From: Flavobacteriaceae bacterium
Lineage (GTDB): Bacteria > Bacteroidota > Bacteroidia > Flavobacteriales > Flavobacteriaceae
Length of the DNA: 64,000 bases
Direction of reading: 5' to 3'
Assembly (NCBI GenBank): GCA_013214065.1
Contig: JABSPK010000005.1
Coordinates: 1 to 64,000, forward strand
Shown here: one piece after another, positions 17,403 through 27,619 of the stretch
Layout of the letters: the number at the start of each line of letters is the position of its first letter
Numbering within the stretch: position 1 is the first letter of the stretch
Made by a program: the position numbers and the translations under genes
Notes under the pieces: generated by a model
What the model saw: only the letters and a program-made list of their open reading frames with translations
What the model was told of the DNA's origin: nothing
Databases searched by the model: none

Positions 17403-20400
17403 CTAGTGTTTTTTGATGAATAATTTTGTTTTTACGTCATCGAATACAATCGGTGTGCCATCTTCCAATTGCTCTTCGATATCGAGATCTTCGGTCAAGG
17501 TCTCACTTTTGATATAGGCTACGTTGCTTTCTATCGCCCGTTCAACTTTGCCGTCTTTCAAAATCTTCAAATCGATTTTGTCGGTCACATCGAATCCGGA
17601 CTCTTTGCGTAAGTTCTGGATGCGATTTACCAGCTCCCTTGCGATACCTTCGTTTTTCAGGGCATCATCGATGGTAATGTCGAGGGCGACCGTTAAGGGT
17701 CCGGCACTCGCTACCAACCATCCTTCGATATCCTGAGAGGTTATCTCTACATCGGAGAACTGTAATTTAATGTTTTTATTTTCCAAATCAAGCGATATTT
17801 CGCCCTCTTGCTCTATTTTTTGAATGTCTTCTTGACCCAATGCTCCGATAGCGGCCGCTACCGATTTCATGTCTTTGCCGAATTTAGGCCCCAATACCTT
17901 GAAATTGGGTTTGATCTGTTTGACCAAAATACCTGATGCATCGTCCATCAGTTCGATTTCCTTGACATTGACCTCCGATTTGATCAATTCCGAAACCGCT
18001 TCGATTTCAAGGCGTTGGGCGTCGTTCAAGACCGGCACCATGATTTTTTTCAAGGGCTGGCGTACTTTGATTTTTTCCTTTTGTCGGATGGACAGCACCA
18101 GTGATGCGATTTTCTGCGCGGTTTGCATTTTCCCTTCCAACGCGGCGTTGACCTTGCCGGGATCGAAACTCGGAAAATCGGCCAGATGCACGCTTTCGAA
18201 AGCTTCTTGGCCCGTAACCCGATTCAAATCACTGTAAAGGCGATCCATAAAGAACGGGGCGATCGGTGCCGATAATTTGGCCACCGTGACCAGACAGGAA
18301 TAGAGCGTCTGATAGGCCGATATTTTATCTTGTTCGTAATTGCCTTTCCAAAAACGCCTTCGGCTCAAACGAACGAACCAATTGCTGAGGTTCTCTTGTA
18401 CGAAATCCGAAATTGCCCTTGCGGCCTTGGTCGGTTCGTAATCGTCATAGGCCTGGTCTACTTTTTCGATCAAGGAATGCAATTCTGACAAGATCCATTG
18501 GTCCAATTCAGGGCGTTCGGACAAGGCGATTTCTTCTTCAGAAAAATCGAATCCATCGATGTTCGCATAAAGGGCGAAAAAGGAATAGGTATTATACAAT
18601 GTTCCGAAGAACTTCCGTTTCACCTCGACCACCCCATCGATATCGAATTTTAGATTGTCCCATGGGTTGGCATTCGATATCATATACCATCGGGTGGCAT
18701 CGGCCCCATGCTCGGGAAGGGTGACAAAGGGGTCGACGGCATTGCCCAATCGCTTTGACATTTTTTTGCCTTCCTTATCGAGTACCAAGCCGTTCGAAAC
18801 GACATTTTTATAGGCTACGGAATCAAAAACCATCGTTGCAATGGCATGCAAGGTGTAGAACCATCCCCGGGTCTGATCGACCCCTTCAGCGATGAAATCC
18901 GCAGGGAAGGTCTTTCCTTCATCAATGAAATCTTTGTTTTCAAAAGGGTAGTGCCATTGGGCATAGGGCATCGAGCCGCTATCGAACCAAACGTCGATAA
19001 GGTCGCTTTCACGGCGCATCGGCAACCCTGATGGCGATACCAAGATGATTTGGTCAACGATGTTCTTGTGAAGATCGACGGTATCGTAATTGGTATCGGT
19101 CATATCACCGACCACGAAATCAGCGAAGATGTCCTTTTCCATGAAACCGGCAGCGATCGCTTTTTCCATTTCCGTTTTCAACTCTTCAATCGAGCCAATG
19201 ATGCGTTCCTCAGCACCGTTCTCGGTGCGCCAAATCGGTAGTGGGATACCCCAGTAGCGAGATCGTGAAAGGTTCCAGTCGTTGGCATTGGCCAACCAAT
19301 TGCCGAATCGGCCTTCACCGGTCGATTTCGGTTTCCAGTTGATGCTTTGGTTCAAATCGAACATGCGGTCCCTGATGTCGGTGACTTTGATGAACCACGA
19401 ATCCAAGGGGTAATACAATATCGGTTTATCGGTACGCCAACAATTCGGATAGCTGTGTAGGTATTTTTCAACCTTGAAAGCTTTGTTTTCCTCTTTCAGT
19501 TTGATGGCTATTTCGACATCGACCGAGCGTTCGGGTGCTTCGCCCTCATCATAATATTCGTTTTTGACATACTTATGTCCGAATTCCTTCAATTCAGGAC
19601 GAAAACGGCCTTGAAGGTCGACTAGGGGAACTGGGTTATTGTGCTCATCCATGACCAGCATTGGTGGCACTTCAGGTTCCGCTTGCTTGGCAACAAAGGC
19701 ATCATCGGCACCGAAAGTGGGGGCGGTATGAACGATACCCGTACCGTCTTCGGTAGTCACGAAATCCCCCGAAATCACCCGAAACGCATGCTCAGGATTT
19801 TGGTAAGGTTGTACGTAATCGATCAACTGCTCGTAACGGATTCCGACAAGATCGGTTCCTTTAAAGGCGGTGAGCACTTCGAAGGGTATTTTTTTGTCGC
19901 CCGGTTTAAAAGTGGTGAACGCTTCCGGTGATTCGGCGGCAACATATTTTCCGGAGAACTGTTTGTTGACCAGATTTTGGGCCAAAACCACATGGATGGG
20001 CTCAAAAGTATATTGGTTGAATGTCTTGACCAAGACGTAATCGATCTTCGGGCCCACGGTCAAGGCGGTGTTCGATGGCAGGGTCCATGGGGTGGTCGTC
20101 CATGCCAGCAAGTAAACCCCGTCGCCATAGGGTTTGAGAAAATCCGGAAGACTATCGGTATTCGCCTTGAATTGGGCAGTTACCGTGGTATCGGTCACAT
20201 CTTGATAGGTGCCGGGTTGGTTCAACTCATGCGAGCTGAGACCCGTTCCTGCTTTCGGTGAATAGGGTTGTATGGTGTACCCCTTGTATATCAGTCCTTT
20301 ATCATAAATCTGCTTCAACAGCCACCAGACCGATTCCATGTATTTTGATTCGTAGGTGACGTAAGGGTCGTCCATATCGACCCAATACCCCACTTTTTCG

Positions 20401-20804
20401 GTCATTTCGTTCCATACATCCGTATATCGCATGACCGCTTTTCTACAGGCCTCATTGTATGCTTCGACGGTGATTTTCTTTCCGATGTCCTCTTTGGTAA
20501 TGCCCAACTCCTTTTCGACGCCAAGCTCGATGGGAAGTCCATGGGTATCCCAACCGGCTTTCCTTTTCACCTGATAGCCCTTCATGGTCTTATATCGAGG
20601 AAAGATATCCTTGATCGTTCGAGCCATCACGTGGTGGATGCCCGGCATACCATTGGCCGATGGGGGACCTTCATAAAAGACATAGTTCGGCCCACCTTCG
20701 CGTGATGAAACACTTTTTTCGAAAATGTGGTGTTCTTTCCAATGGGCCAATACTTCATCGGCGATGTGGGGAAGATCCAATCCTTTGTATTCCGCAAACT
20801 TCAT
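17403..20804 (-). CDS. ileS: Isoleucyl-tRNA synthetase, eukaryote-like type 2
   Basis: 1133 residues. It charges tRNA-Ile and edits mischarged Val. The class I signature region reads ANGMPGIHHVMARTIKDI, where residues 55-58 are G-I-H-H instead of the usual H-x-G-H. The second signature is intact (KKMSKRLGN). The CP1 editing region lies between (AWTTTPWTLPSNTALTVGP, GTGIVHTAPTFGADD). The length and the C-terminal region indicate the type 2 family that also includes MupA-like enzymes. It is the first gene of the ileS/DksA-like/adhesin-like/lspA cluster, with a promoter candidate at 20836. Confidence 0.97.
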   Translation of the reverse strand: MKFAEYKGLDLPHIADEVLAHWKEHHIFEKSVSSREGGPNYVFYEGPPSANGMPGIHHVMARTIKDIFPRYKTMKGYQVKRKAGWDTHGLPIELGVEKELGITKEDIGKKITVEAYNEACRKAVMRYTDVWNEMTEKVGYWVDMDDPYVTYESKYMESVWWLLKQIYDKGLIYKGYTIQPYSPKAGTGLSSHELNQPGTYQDVTDTTVTAQFKANTDSLPDFLKPYGDGVYLLAWTTTPWTLPSNTALTVGPKIDYVLVKTFNQYTFEPIHVVLAQNLVNKQFSGKYVAAESPEAFTTFKPGDKKIPFEVLTAFKGTDLVGIRYEQLIDYVQPYQNPEHAFRVISGDFVTTEDGTGIVHTAPTFGADDAFVAKQAEPEVPPMLVMDEHNNPVPLVDLQGRFRPELKEFGHKYVKNEYYDEGEAPERSVDVEIAIKLKEENKAFKVEKYLHSYPNCWRTDKPILYYPLDSWFIKVTDIRDRMFDLNQSINWKPKSTGEGRFGNWLANANDWNLSRSRYWGIPLPIWRTENGAEERIIGSIEELKTEMEKAIAAGFMEKDIFADFVVGDMTDTNYDTVDLHKNIVDQIILVSPSGLPMRRESDLIDVWFDSGSMPYAQWHYPFENKDFIDEGKTFPADFIAEGVDQTRGWFYTLHAIATMVFDSVAYKNVVSNGLVLDKEGKKMSKRLGNAVDPFVTLPEHGADATRWYMISNANPWDNLKFDIDGVVEVKRKFFGTLYNTYSFFALYANIDGFDFSEEEIALSERPELDQWILSELHSLIEKVDQAYDDYEPTKAARAISDFVQENLSNWFVRLSRRRFWKGNYEQDKISAYQTLYSCLVTVAKLSAPIAPFFMDRLYSDLNRVTGQEAFESVHLADFPSFDPGKVNAALEGKMQTAQKIASLVLSIRQKEKIKVRQPLKKIMVPVLNDAQRLEIEAVSELIKSEVNVKEIELMDDASGILVKQIKPNFKVLGPKFGKDMKSVAAAIGALGQEDIQKIEQEGEISLDLENKNIKLQFSDVEITSQDIEGWLVASAGPLTVALDITIDDALKNEGIARELVNRIQNLRKESGFDVTDKIDLKILKDGKVERAIESNVAYIKSETLTEDLDIEEQLEDGTPIVFDDVKTKLFIKKH

Positions 20805-20835
20805 ATAGGGCGCTTCTTCTCAAATTACAAGGTTG

Positions 20836-20843
20836 CAAAATTA
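20836..20843 (-). promoter_or_regulatory. Candidate -7 element of ileS
   Basis: On the minus strand the sequence is TAATTTTG, a full match to the Bacteroidota TAnnTTTG element. It lies 32 bases before the ileS ATG. The position 16 bases upstream reads TTT rather than TTG, so the -33 element is only partial. Confidence 0.5.
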
Positions 20844-20890
20844 AAAATTTAGATGGAATAAACGGCTAAGAATCAAGTAGCAACAATACC

Positions 20891-23305
20891 TTAGAAGCGA
20901 TACCCCAAGGTAAAGATCAAATTTCTGCCCGGGGCAACGATTCCTGAAGAGTAGGTACGGTAGCGTTGGTCGGTCAGGTTTTCAAGGGCCAAGCTTACCT
21001 TGACACTGTTCGAAACCTGGTATTGTGATCTGAAATTTAGGGTATACCAAGAGGGTGAAAACGGGTTTCCATTGGCATCGGTGGCATATATGAACGGTTT
21101 GTTCCGTTCCGAAAGCGTAAGGTTGTCAAAGCTGATCTCGCCATTATAATTTACGAACAGGTCGGTCTTAAGCTTTTGGTTCTTCCAAATAAGATGAAAA
21201 TCGGCAAAGGTCGGGGCAACATGGCGTGCTGGGGTGTCGGTACCGTCATCGTCTTCTTCGGTTCCATCAGCAACGGTTAGGTTGCCCATGAACGACCAAT
21301 GATCATCGATAAAAGCCTGTACGCCCAATTCAAAACCATAGACATAGGCCCTAGCGGCGTTTTGAATGGCCTGCACATTGCTAAGCTCCCCATTGTATTG
21401 GATTTCGGTCTGCCCGTTGAACGCAAAGTCACGCCGTACCAGGGCATCAACGAGATAGGTGTAAAAGGCGGCGCCTTTCAAGACCACTTTGTCGTTGAAG
21501 TTCTTGCGAATTCCAAAATCGATGTTATAAGCGTATTCGGGCTCAAGGTCAGGGTTGGGCACGACCACCGATCCGGGTTCAGAATCGAATACCTTGCCCA
21601 CATCATCGATATTGGGTGCCCTAAATCCGGTCGAACCGTTCAAAGTGAACTGCAGGTTCGCCTTCGGAAACCAACTCAAACCGATACTGCCCGTCAAGGC
21701 CCCGGTAATCAAATCGGCTTCCTCGAACGGAAACGGGAAAAAGGTCGTGTCGAATTGGGCATCTACCCAGACTTGGCTGTAGCGCAGCCCTGACAACAAG
21801 GTGAAATTCGGTTTCAATTGGTATTCGCCATTGACATAGCCCGCAAACGTCTGCCAGGTCGAACCATCAGGATACCTGGTTGACCAGGCCGCTACCGTTT
21901 CGGTATCGATGTCTTCGACCGAACCTTGCGAACCGATTTTGTTGAAAAGGTACTCGGCCCCATAATACAAACGTAAATCACCGATTTTTTTGTTTTCGAA
22001 ATCGAGGTTGACCGAAAGCGCATTTACCTGTTCGGTATTGCGAAAGAGGTTGGGGTCGTTGAAATCACGGCTGTTCCGGCTCTCTTCGAAAAACTGATAG
22101 GCAGTCGTCAATTTGACCCCGTCATAGAATTTGTTCTGTCCTTGTTTGGTGATCTGTAAATTGCCCATGAACCATTTCTGGGGGCCATAATACCATTCGG
22201 CCGAACGCAGGCCTTCACCGCTTTCGTCGGGTCGAATCAAACGATCGTAGCGCGAATAGCTCGAGGTTTCCGAATAATGTAACCCCAAATCATACGTCCA
22301 GATCGCACTGGGGCGGTAGGTGAATTTCTGTAAGAGATTGATTTGGTCATACCCTGTAGGCACTTGTCGCTCCGGATCCGGATTTACCACAAGGACATCC
22401 TGTCCGTTTTCGCGGGTCACATAACGGTCGCGCAAATAGGAATCCCTACCATGACCACCCATGGTCAGATCACCGAAGTTATTGTAGCTGACACTGGTAA
22501 AAGATGCCCATTTTCGTTCACCCAGGTTTAAGTCGAAATGCACCGTGTTCTCGTTGGTGGCCGACCCGAAACGGTAAAGTGCATTTCCAGAAACGGTCAG
22601 ACTATCGGTATATGAAAATCGCGGTGACTTGGTGAAAAAGTTCATGACCCCTCCGATGGCATCACTACCATAAATGACCGAACCTGGTCCGAAGATCACC
22701 TCGGTATTCTTGACGTTGAAAGGGTCGATCGAAATAACGTTCTGGACATTGCCACCCCTGAATATCGCATTGTTCATGCGCACCCCGTCTACCGACAGCA
22801 AAACCCTATTCGTCGCGAAACCGCGTATCATGGGGCTTCCGCCTCCCAATTGGCTTTTTTGAACGAAGACCTTTCCTGAATTCGCTAAAAGATCGGCCGA
22901 AGTCTGCGGGTTGGTAAAGGCGATGGTCTGGGCATCGATCGATTCTATTTTTTGGGGGATGTCTTTCTTCTGCTGCTCCCATTTCGAAACCGACATGACC
23001 ACCTCTTCAAGTTGTTCCGGGCTTTGTTCGAGGTATACCCGATTGCCTTTTTTCGCGATTTGCGACTTGGTCGAAATAAAGGTTTGATAACTGAGGTGCC
23101 GAAAAATGATTTTCTCGTTGGTATCGAATTGGGTAAGATCGGCCCTGCCGTCAAAATCGGTCAAGGTCGATTTGGTCCGCGACGGATTGAACAAGGCGGC
23201 ATTCACGACCGGGTTACCGGCATCACTGTCGAGAACCAACACTTTTTGGGCCCAAAGGGTGGTCGAAACCCCAAACAAGCATAGCAGTACAACAAGGATT
23301 CGCAT
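20891..23305 (-). CDS. TonB-dependent receptor, haem-receptor-like
   Basis: 804 residues from the ATG at 23305, which directly follows the recO stop and gives a clean signal peptide (MRILVVLLCLFGVSTTLWAQ). An ATG at 23323 inside recO is less likely. A short carboxypeptidase-like domain lies at about 22-95, the plug at about 105-230 (PMIRGFATNRVLLSVDGVRMNNAIFRGG, GPGSVIYGSDAIGGVMNF), and the barrel ends in FTLGYRF. The barrel has a FRAP box (STGFRAPNIDD) and an NPDL box, as in haemoglobin/haem receptors. No His occurs between them, so haem as ligand is doubtful. No haem-utilisation genes are adjacent. Confidence 0.92.
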   Translation of the reverse strand: MRILVVLLCLFGVSTTLWAQKVLVLDSDAGNPVVNAALFNPSRTKSTLTDFDGRADLTQFDTNEKIIFRHLSYQTFISTKSQIAKKGNRVYLEQSPEQLEEVVMSVSKWEQQKKDIPQKIESIDAQTIAFTNPQTSADLLANSGKVFVQKSQLGGGSPMIRGFATNRVLLSVDGVRMNNAIFRGGNVQNVISIDPFNVKNTEVIFGPGSVIYGSDAIGGVMNFFTKSPRFSYTDSLTVSGNALYRFGSATNENTVHFDLNLGERKWASFTSVSYNNFGDLTMGGHGRDSYLRDRYVTRENGQDVLVVNPDPERQVPTGYDQINLLQKFTYRPSAIWTYDLGLHYSETSSYSRYDRLIRPDESGEGLRSAEWYYGPQKWFMGNLQITKQGQNKFYDGVKLTTAYQFFEESRNSRDFNDPNLFRNTEQVNALSVNLDFENKKIGDLRLYYGAEYLFNKIGSQGSVEDIDTETVAAWSTRYPDGSTWQTFAGYVNGEYQLKPNFTLLSGLRYSQVWVDAQFDTTFFPFPFEEADLITGALTGSIGLSWFPKANLQFTLNGSTGFRAPNIDDVGKVFDSEPGSVVVPNPDLEPEYAYNIDFGIRKNFNDKVVLKGAAFYTYLVDALVRRDFAFNGQTEIQYNGELSNVQAIQNAARAYVYGFELGVQAFIDDHWSFMGNLTVADGTEEDDDGTDTPARHVAPTFADFHLIWKNQKLKTDLFVNYNGEISFDNLTLSERNKPFIYATDANGNPFSPSWYTLNFRSQYQVSNSVKVSLALENLTDQRYRTYSSGIVAPGRNLIFTLGYRF

Positions 23306-23306
23306 A

Positions 23307-24026
23307 CTAATCAAAAACGGCATTTAAAACGGCCAAGGACCTGGGCTTTCTGAATCCGTGCAAATGTAATTCAAAATAGAGAACCATCAATTTCAATAGT
23401 TCTTGACGCGCTTTCCTTGGGATTTTCATTCCCGGTACCGCATCAAAATTTATGCCCAAAAAGGGTTTGAACCGATTTAAAAGATCCCCTTGGATCAGGG
23501 GGTTCAATGTAGGGGATGCAACGAAGCACCCATCCAAAAGATCAAAATACGGATTTTCAATACCTGAGGTGTCCGGGTAAAAGCCGAGATATTTCGAGAG
23601 GTTCAATAAAAAAAGGATGTGGAAATTGGCTACCGCATCGTGATTGTCAAGCCAAAAGAGGGCATATTCCAAATAGTGATACAGCGATTCATCTTGTTCT
23701 TGTTCTTGGATGGAATTCACCAACAGCTCGGCCACGAAAAGCACGATGCTGTTTTTTTCGATCTGGGTATGCAAGCTGGTGTAGGGGTTGATGACCTTCG
23801 CCTCCCGGATGCGTTCCAAGGTACCCTTGTTCTTATGGGTGGCAACGAGTTCGAGTTGGGTCAAGGGCATGAACTGGGCGGCCTTTAACTTTCCCCTTTT
23901 GGAGGTCAATACCCCTTTCAACAAGTACGATTTCAAACCATCTGAGACGGTAAACGCCTTGACGATAAGGCTGGTATCACCATATTTTAAGGAAGAAAGT
24001 ACAATGGCCTTGGTCGTCAGTTGCAT
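23307..24026 (-). CDS. recO: DNA repair protein RecO
   Basis: 239 residues. RecO anneals single strands and loads RecA with RecR in recombinational repair. The N-terminal OB-fold segment (TTKAIVLSSLKYGDTSLIVKAFT) and the helical C-terminal part are typical (LLDGCFVASPTLNPL in place of the Cys-rich region of some members). Length is normal. It is probably co-transcribed with the TonB receptor, whose ATG begins one base after the recO TAG. Its mRNA may be nearly leaderless, because a TATATTTG element ends 4 bases before the ATG. Confidence 0.93.
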   Translation of the reverse strand: MQLTTKAIVLSSLKYGDTSLIVKAFTVSDGLKSYLLKGVLTSKRGKLKAAQFMPLTQLELVATHKNKGTLERIREAKVINPYTSLHTQIEKNSIVLFVAELLVNSIQEQEQDESLYHYLEYALFWLDNHDAVANFHILFLLNLSKYLGFYPDTSGIENPYFDLLDGCFVASPTLNPLIQGDLLNRFKPFLGINFDAVPGMKIPRKARQELLKLMVLYFELHLHGFRKPRSLAVLNAVFD

Positions 24027-24030
24027 GCAT

Positions 24031-24038
24031 CAAATATA
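24031..24038 (-). promoter_or_regulatory. Candidate -7 element of recO, abutting a terminator
   Basis: On the minus strand the sequence is TATATTTG, a full TAnnTTTG match, 4 bases before the recO ATG. It is formed by the T-rich tail of the gdhA terminator. No TTG is found at the expected -33 position, which falls within the hairpin. Confidence 0.35.
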
Positions 24039-24071
24039 AAGACCCATCCACTATTGCAGCGGATGGGTCTT
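24039..24071 (-). terminator. Intrinsic terminator of gdhA
   Basis: An 11-bp perfect stem (AAGACCCATCC at 24039-24049, GGATGGGTCTT at 24061-24071) has an 11-base loop. On the minus strand it is followed by TTTATATTTG. It starts 21 bp after the gdhA stop and ends just before recO. Confidence 0.85.
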
Positions 24072-24091
24072 GAATTTAGGGTTTTTCAATA

Positions 24092-25453
<1,362 letters not shown>

Positions 25454-25506
25454 TTAGTTTTAGGGCGCTTTAAGCGTCCATATTTATCAAATTAGGAATA
25501 TAACGG

Positions 25507-25514
25507 CAAAATTA
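25507..25514 (-). promoter_or_regulatory. Candidate -7 element of gdhA
   Basis: The minus strand reads TAATTTTG, a full TAnnTTTG match, giving a leader of about 65 bases. A TTC lies 17 bases upstream as a weak -33 candidate. A small palindrome (gggcgctttaagcgtcc, 25463-25479) lies in the leader and could fold. Confidence 0.45.
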
Positions 25515-25562
25515 TGCCATTTATATAATTTGAAGCGCTTATTTTAAAAATATTTCAATTGC

Positions 25563-26717
25563 CTAAGAAATGGCCTGTTCAAGGTCGGCGATCAGGTCAT
25601 CGACATCCTCGATTCCGACACTCAATCTGATCAAAGAATCGACAACCCCGCTTTTTTCCCTTTCTTCTTTCGGGATGCTTGCATGGGTCATGCTTGCCGG
25701 GTGGCCAGCCAAGCTTTCGACCCCGCCCAGTGATTCCGCTAAGGTGAATACTTTTAACCTCTCGACGATTTTGACGGCTTCTTCGAAATTGCTCCCTTCC
25801 GGAATGAACGAGATCATACCGCCGAACCCGTGCATTTGCGCTTTGGCCACATCGTGGTTCGGATGATCTTCAAAGCCGGGCCAGTACACCTTTTCGATTT
25901 TCGGATGGTTTCGAAGGTAATTGGCGATCGCTTCACCGTTCTCACAATGGCGTTGCATGCGCACGTGCAGGGTTTTGATGCCACGAAGGGTCAGGAAACT
26001 GTCCATGGGTCCGCAGACCGCACCGCTGGCGTTCTGGATAAAATAAAGTTTGTCGGCCAACGCTTGGTCATTGACGATCAACGCGCCGACAACAATATCG
26101 CTATGCCCACCCAAATATTTGGTGGCCGAATGCATGACGATGTCTGCCCCCAACTCTAAAGGACGCTGTAAATAAGGAGATGCGAAGGTATTGTCTACCG
26201 CCAACAAGAGGTCGTGCTTTTTGGCCAAATCGGAAACGGCCTTAATATCGATGACATTCATCATCGGATTCGTTGGGGTTTCGACCCAAATCAATTTCGT
26301 ATTATCGTTGATTTTCGCCGCGATGGAAGACACATCTTGCATGCCGGTGAAATGGAAGGTAATGCCGTACTTTTCGAAAATTTTGCGAAAGAGTCGGTAG
26401 CTTCCTCCATAGAGATCATTGGTCGAGACCACTTCGTCACCGGGTTCCAATAATTTTATCACTGCGTCAATAGCAGATAACCCACTGGCGAATGCCAGGC
26501 CAAACGTGCCGCTCTCGATACTGGCCAAGGCATTTTCAAGGGCCGTTCGCGTCGGGTTACCACTTCGTGAATATTCGAAACCCTGATGCCCACCCGGAGT
26601 GGTCTGGGCATAGGTCGAGGTTTGATAAATCGGGGGCATCACGGCGCCATAAGCTTTGTCAGGTGCTTGTCCTCCGTGAATGGTCTTGCTGTTAAATTTC
26701 AATGCGTTGTTATCCAT
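25563..26717 (-). CDS. Cys/Met-metabolism PLP enzyme (cystathionine gamma-synthase/lyase type)
   Basis: 384 residues. The family fingerprints are complete: YSRSGNPTRTALENALA near residue 50, ASGLSAIDAV, YGGSYRLF, DNTFASPYLQRPLELGADIVMHSATKYLGGHSD with the PLP-binding Lys in SATKYLGG, and SLGGVESLAGHPASMTHASIP. Synthase (metB) and gamma-lyase cannot be separated reliably from motifs, and annotation as cystathionine gamma-synthase is the common choice in flavobacteria. No other methionine genes are adjacent. It lies 30 bp downstream of the DinB-family gene on the same strand. Confidence 0.93.
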   Translation of the reverse strand: MDNNALKFNSKTIHGGQAPDKAYGAVMPPIYQTSTYAQTTPGGHQGFEYSRSGNPTRTALENALASIESGTFGLAFASGLSAIDAVIKLLEPGDEVVSTNDLYGGSYRLFRKIFEKYGITFHFTGMQDVSSIAAKINDNTKLIWVETPTNPMMNVIDIKAVSDLAKKHDLLLAVDNTFASPYLQRPLELGADIVMHSATKYLGGHSDIVVGALIVNDQALADKLYFIQNASGAVCGPMDSFLTLRGIKTLHVRMQRHCENGEAIANYLRNHPKIEKVYWPGFEDHPNHDVAKAQMHGFGGMISFIPEGSNFEEAVKIVERLKVFTLAESLGGVESLAGHPASMTHASIPKEEREKSGVVDSLIRLSVGIEDVDDLIADLEQAIS

Positions 26718-26747
26718 AGACAGTATGTTCGTGAATTGCCTGCAAAA

Positions 26748-27209
26748 TTACATTTTTGTCGCTCTGACCAAGGCCATGATCGATCCTAAATGCAGTCCTT
26801 CATGAAAAACATTGAAGGCCAAGGCATCTTCGACACTGTTCAGGGGTACCTTGGGTGTGGTCATGTAAGGGTTGAAATCGGTGAACAACCCCTTGGCAAA
26901 ATCCGATTCGGTACGCTCGGGCAATTCGAAAAGCAGTTTTTTTACCGTTTCGATTTCGGTGGCGTCGGGGCGCTCCCCAGGGAAGGTCCCTTTTTGGTAT
27001 TTTTCGACCAGTTCCTGCCCGATGTTCAATGGTAGTCCGCTCAACCCATAAACCAATTTTTGCTGGGTGACCACCACATGGGCGATGTTCCACCATATAT
27101 TATTGTTGAATGCTTTCGGCACGGTATACAATGTTTCCTCGGGGAGGTCATTGAGGAATTTGTAAAGGATCTTCCGATTTTGTCGGGTAATGGTAAAGAG
27201 GTTTTCCAT
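26748..27209 (-). CDS. DinB-family (YfiT/DUF664-like) protein
   Basis: 153 residues with a four-helix DinB-like layout. Metal-ligand-type histidines occur at NIAHVVVTQQ and in FNVFHEGLHLGSIMALV near the C-terminus, the three-His pattern of this metalloenzyme-like superfamily. Members include thiol-S-transferases, but most are uncharacterised. It is divergent from the ArsR-type regulator. A perfect inverted repeat in the shared promoter overlaps a TATGTTTT -7-like element at 27221-27228, so it is probably the regulator's target. Confidence 0.85.
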   Translation of the reverse strand: MENLFTITRQNRKILYKFLNDLPEETLYTVPKAFNNNIWWNIAHVVVTQQKLVYGLSGLPLNIGQELVEKYQKGTFPGERPDATEIETVKKLLFELPERTESDFAKGLFTDFNPYMTTPKVPLNSVEDALAFNVFHEGLHLGSIMALVRATKM

Positions 27210-27223
27210 AGGATATCGTTAAA

Positions 27224-27247
27224 ACATATCTATTTTTCTAGATATGT
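27224..27247. promoter_or_regulatory. Operator: perfect 9-bp inverted repeat between dinB-like and arsR-like genes
   Basis: ACATATCTA at 27224-27232 and TAGATATGT at 27239-27247 are separated by six bases. The repeat lies 15 bases before the DinB-family ATG and 26 before the regulator GTG. It overlaps a minus-strand -7-like element, and on the plus strand precedes TATTTTTA (27261-27268). A related palindrome occurs after the regulator gene at 27587. Binding by the adjacent ArsR-type protein is inferred. Confidence 0.7.
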
Positions 27248-27272
27248 AAATATAATTGTTTATTTTTACAAC

Positions 27273-27575
27273 GTGAATATAGTTGAAATCAACAAAGTGT
27301 TGGCCAACGATACCCGGGTGGCCATTTTGAAATGGTTGAAAGAACCCGAGCGCAATTTTCCGCCCCACAAAGACATCGATCATTTTGATGACGGGGTTTG
27401 TGTGGGGTACATCCAAGACAAGGCCGGATTGTCACAATCGACGATCTCAACCTATTTGTTGGCCATGCAGAACGCCGATTTGGTGATACCCACGCGGCAT
27501 GGTAAATGGACCTATTACCGAAGGAATGAAAAGGTCATCAAGGCCTATATTCAAACCCTTCGCGATGAACTGTGA
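27273..27575 (+). CDS. ArsR-type winged-helix transcriptional regulator
   Basis: 100 residues from a GTG at 27273. The frame is open further upstream, but that part overlaps the operator and the DinB gene on the other strand. The winged-helix core is clear: INKVLANDTRVAILKWL at the start, then LSQSTISTYLLAMQNADLVIPTRHGKWTYYRRNEKVI, recognition helix followed by wing. Two Cys or His metal sites of classical ArsR sensors are not evident, and an insertion (PHKDIDHFDDGVCVGY) lies between helices. It probably represses itself and the divergent DinB gene. The inducer is unknown. The GTG start falls 4 bases after a near-consensus -7 box, so the mRNA may be leaderless. Confidence 0.85.
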   Translation: MNIVEINKVLANDTRVAILKWLKEPERNFPPHKDIDHFDDGVCVGYIQDKAGLSQSTISTYLLAMQNADLVIPTRHGKWTYYRRNEKVIKAYIQTLRDEL

Positions 27576-27586
27576 TTTTTTGATAT

Positions 27587-27602
27587 ACATATCTAGATAT
27601 AG
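27587..27602. promoter_or_regulatory. Second operator-like palindrome after the ArsR gene
   Basis: ACATATCTAGATATAG contains the perfect 12-bp palindrome ATATCTAGATAT (27589-27600). The left half repeats the ACATATCTA arm of the 27224 operator exactly, with the two half-sites now fused. It lies 18 bp before a candidate small ORF and about 150 bp before the racemase gene. Confidence 0.55.
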
Positions 27603-27619
27603 CGAAATATAAATGGATT

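Noticed and set aside
27060-27272. N-terminal extension of the ArsR-type frame
   Set aside because: It would cover the operator and the 5' end of the DinB gene. The GTG at 27273 begins exactly at the conserved winged-helix start.
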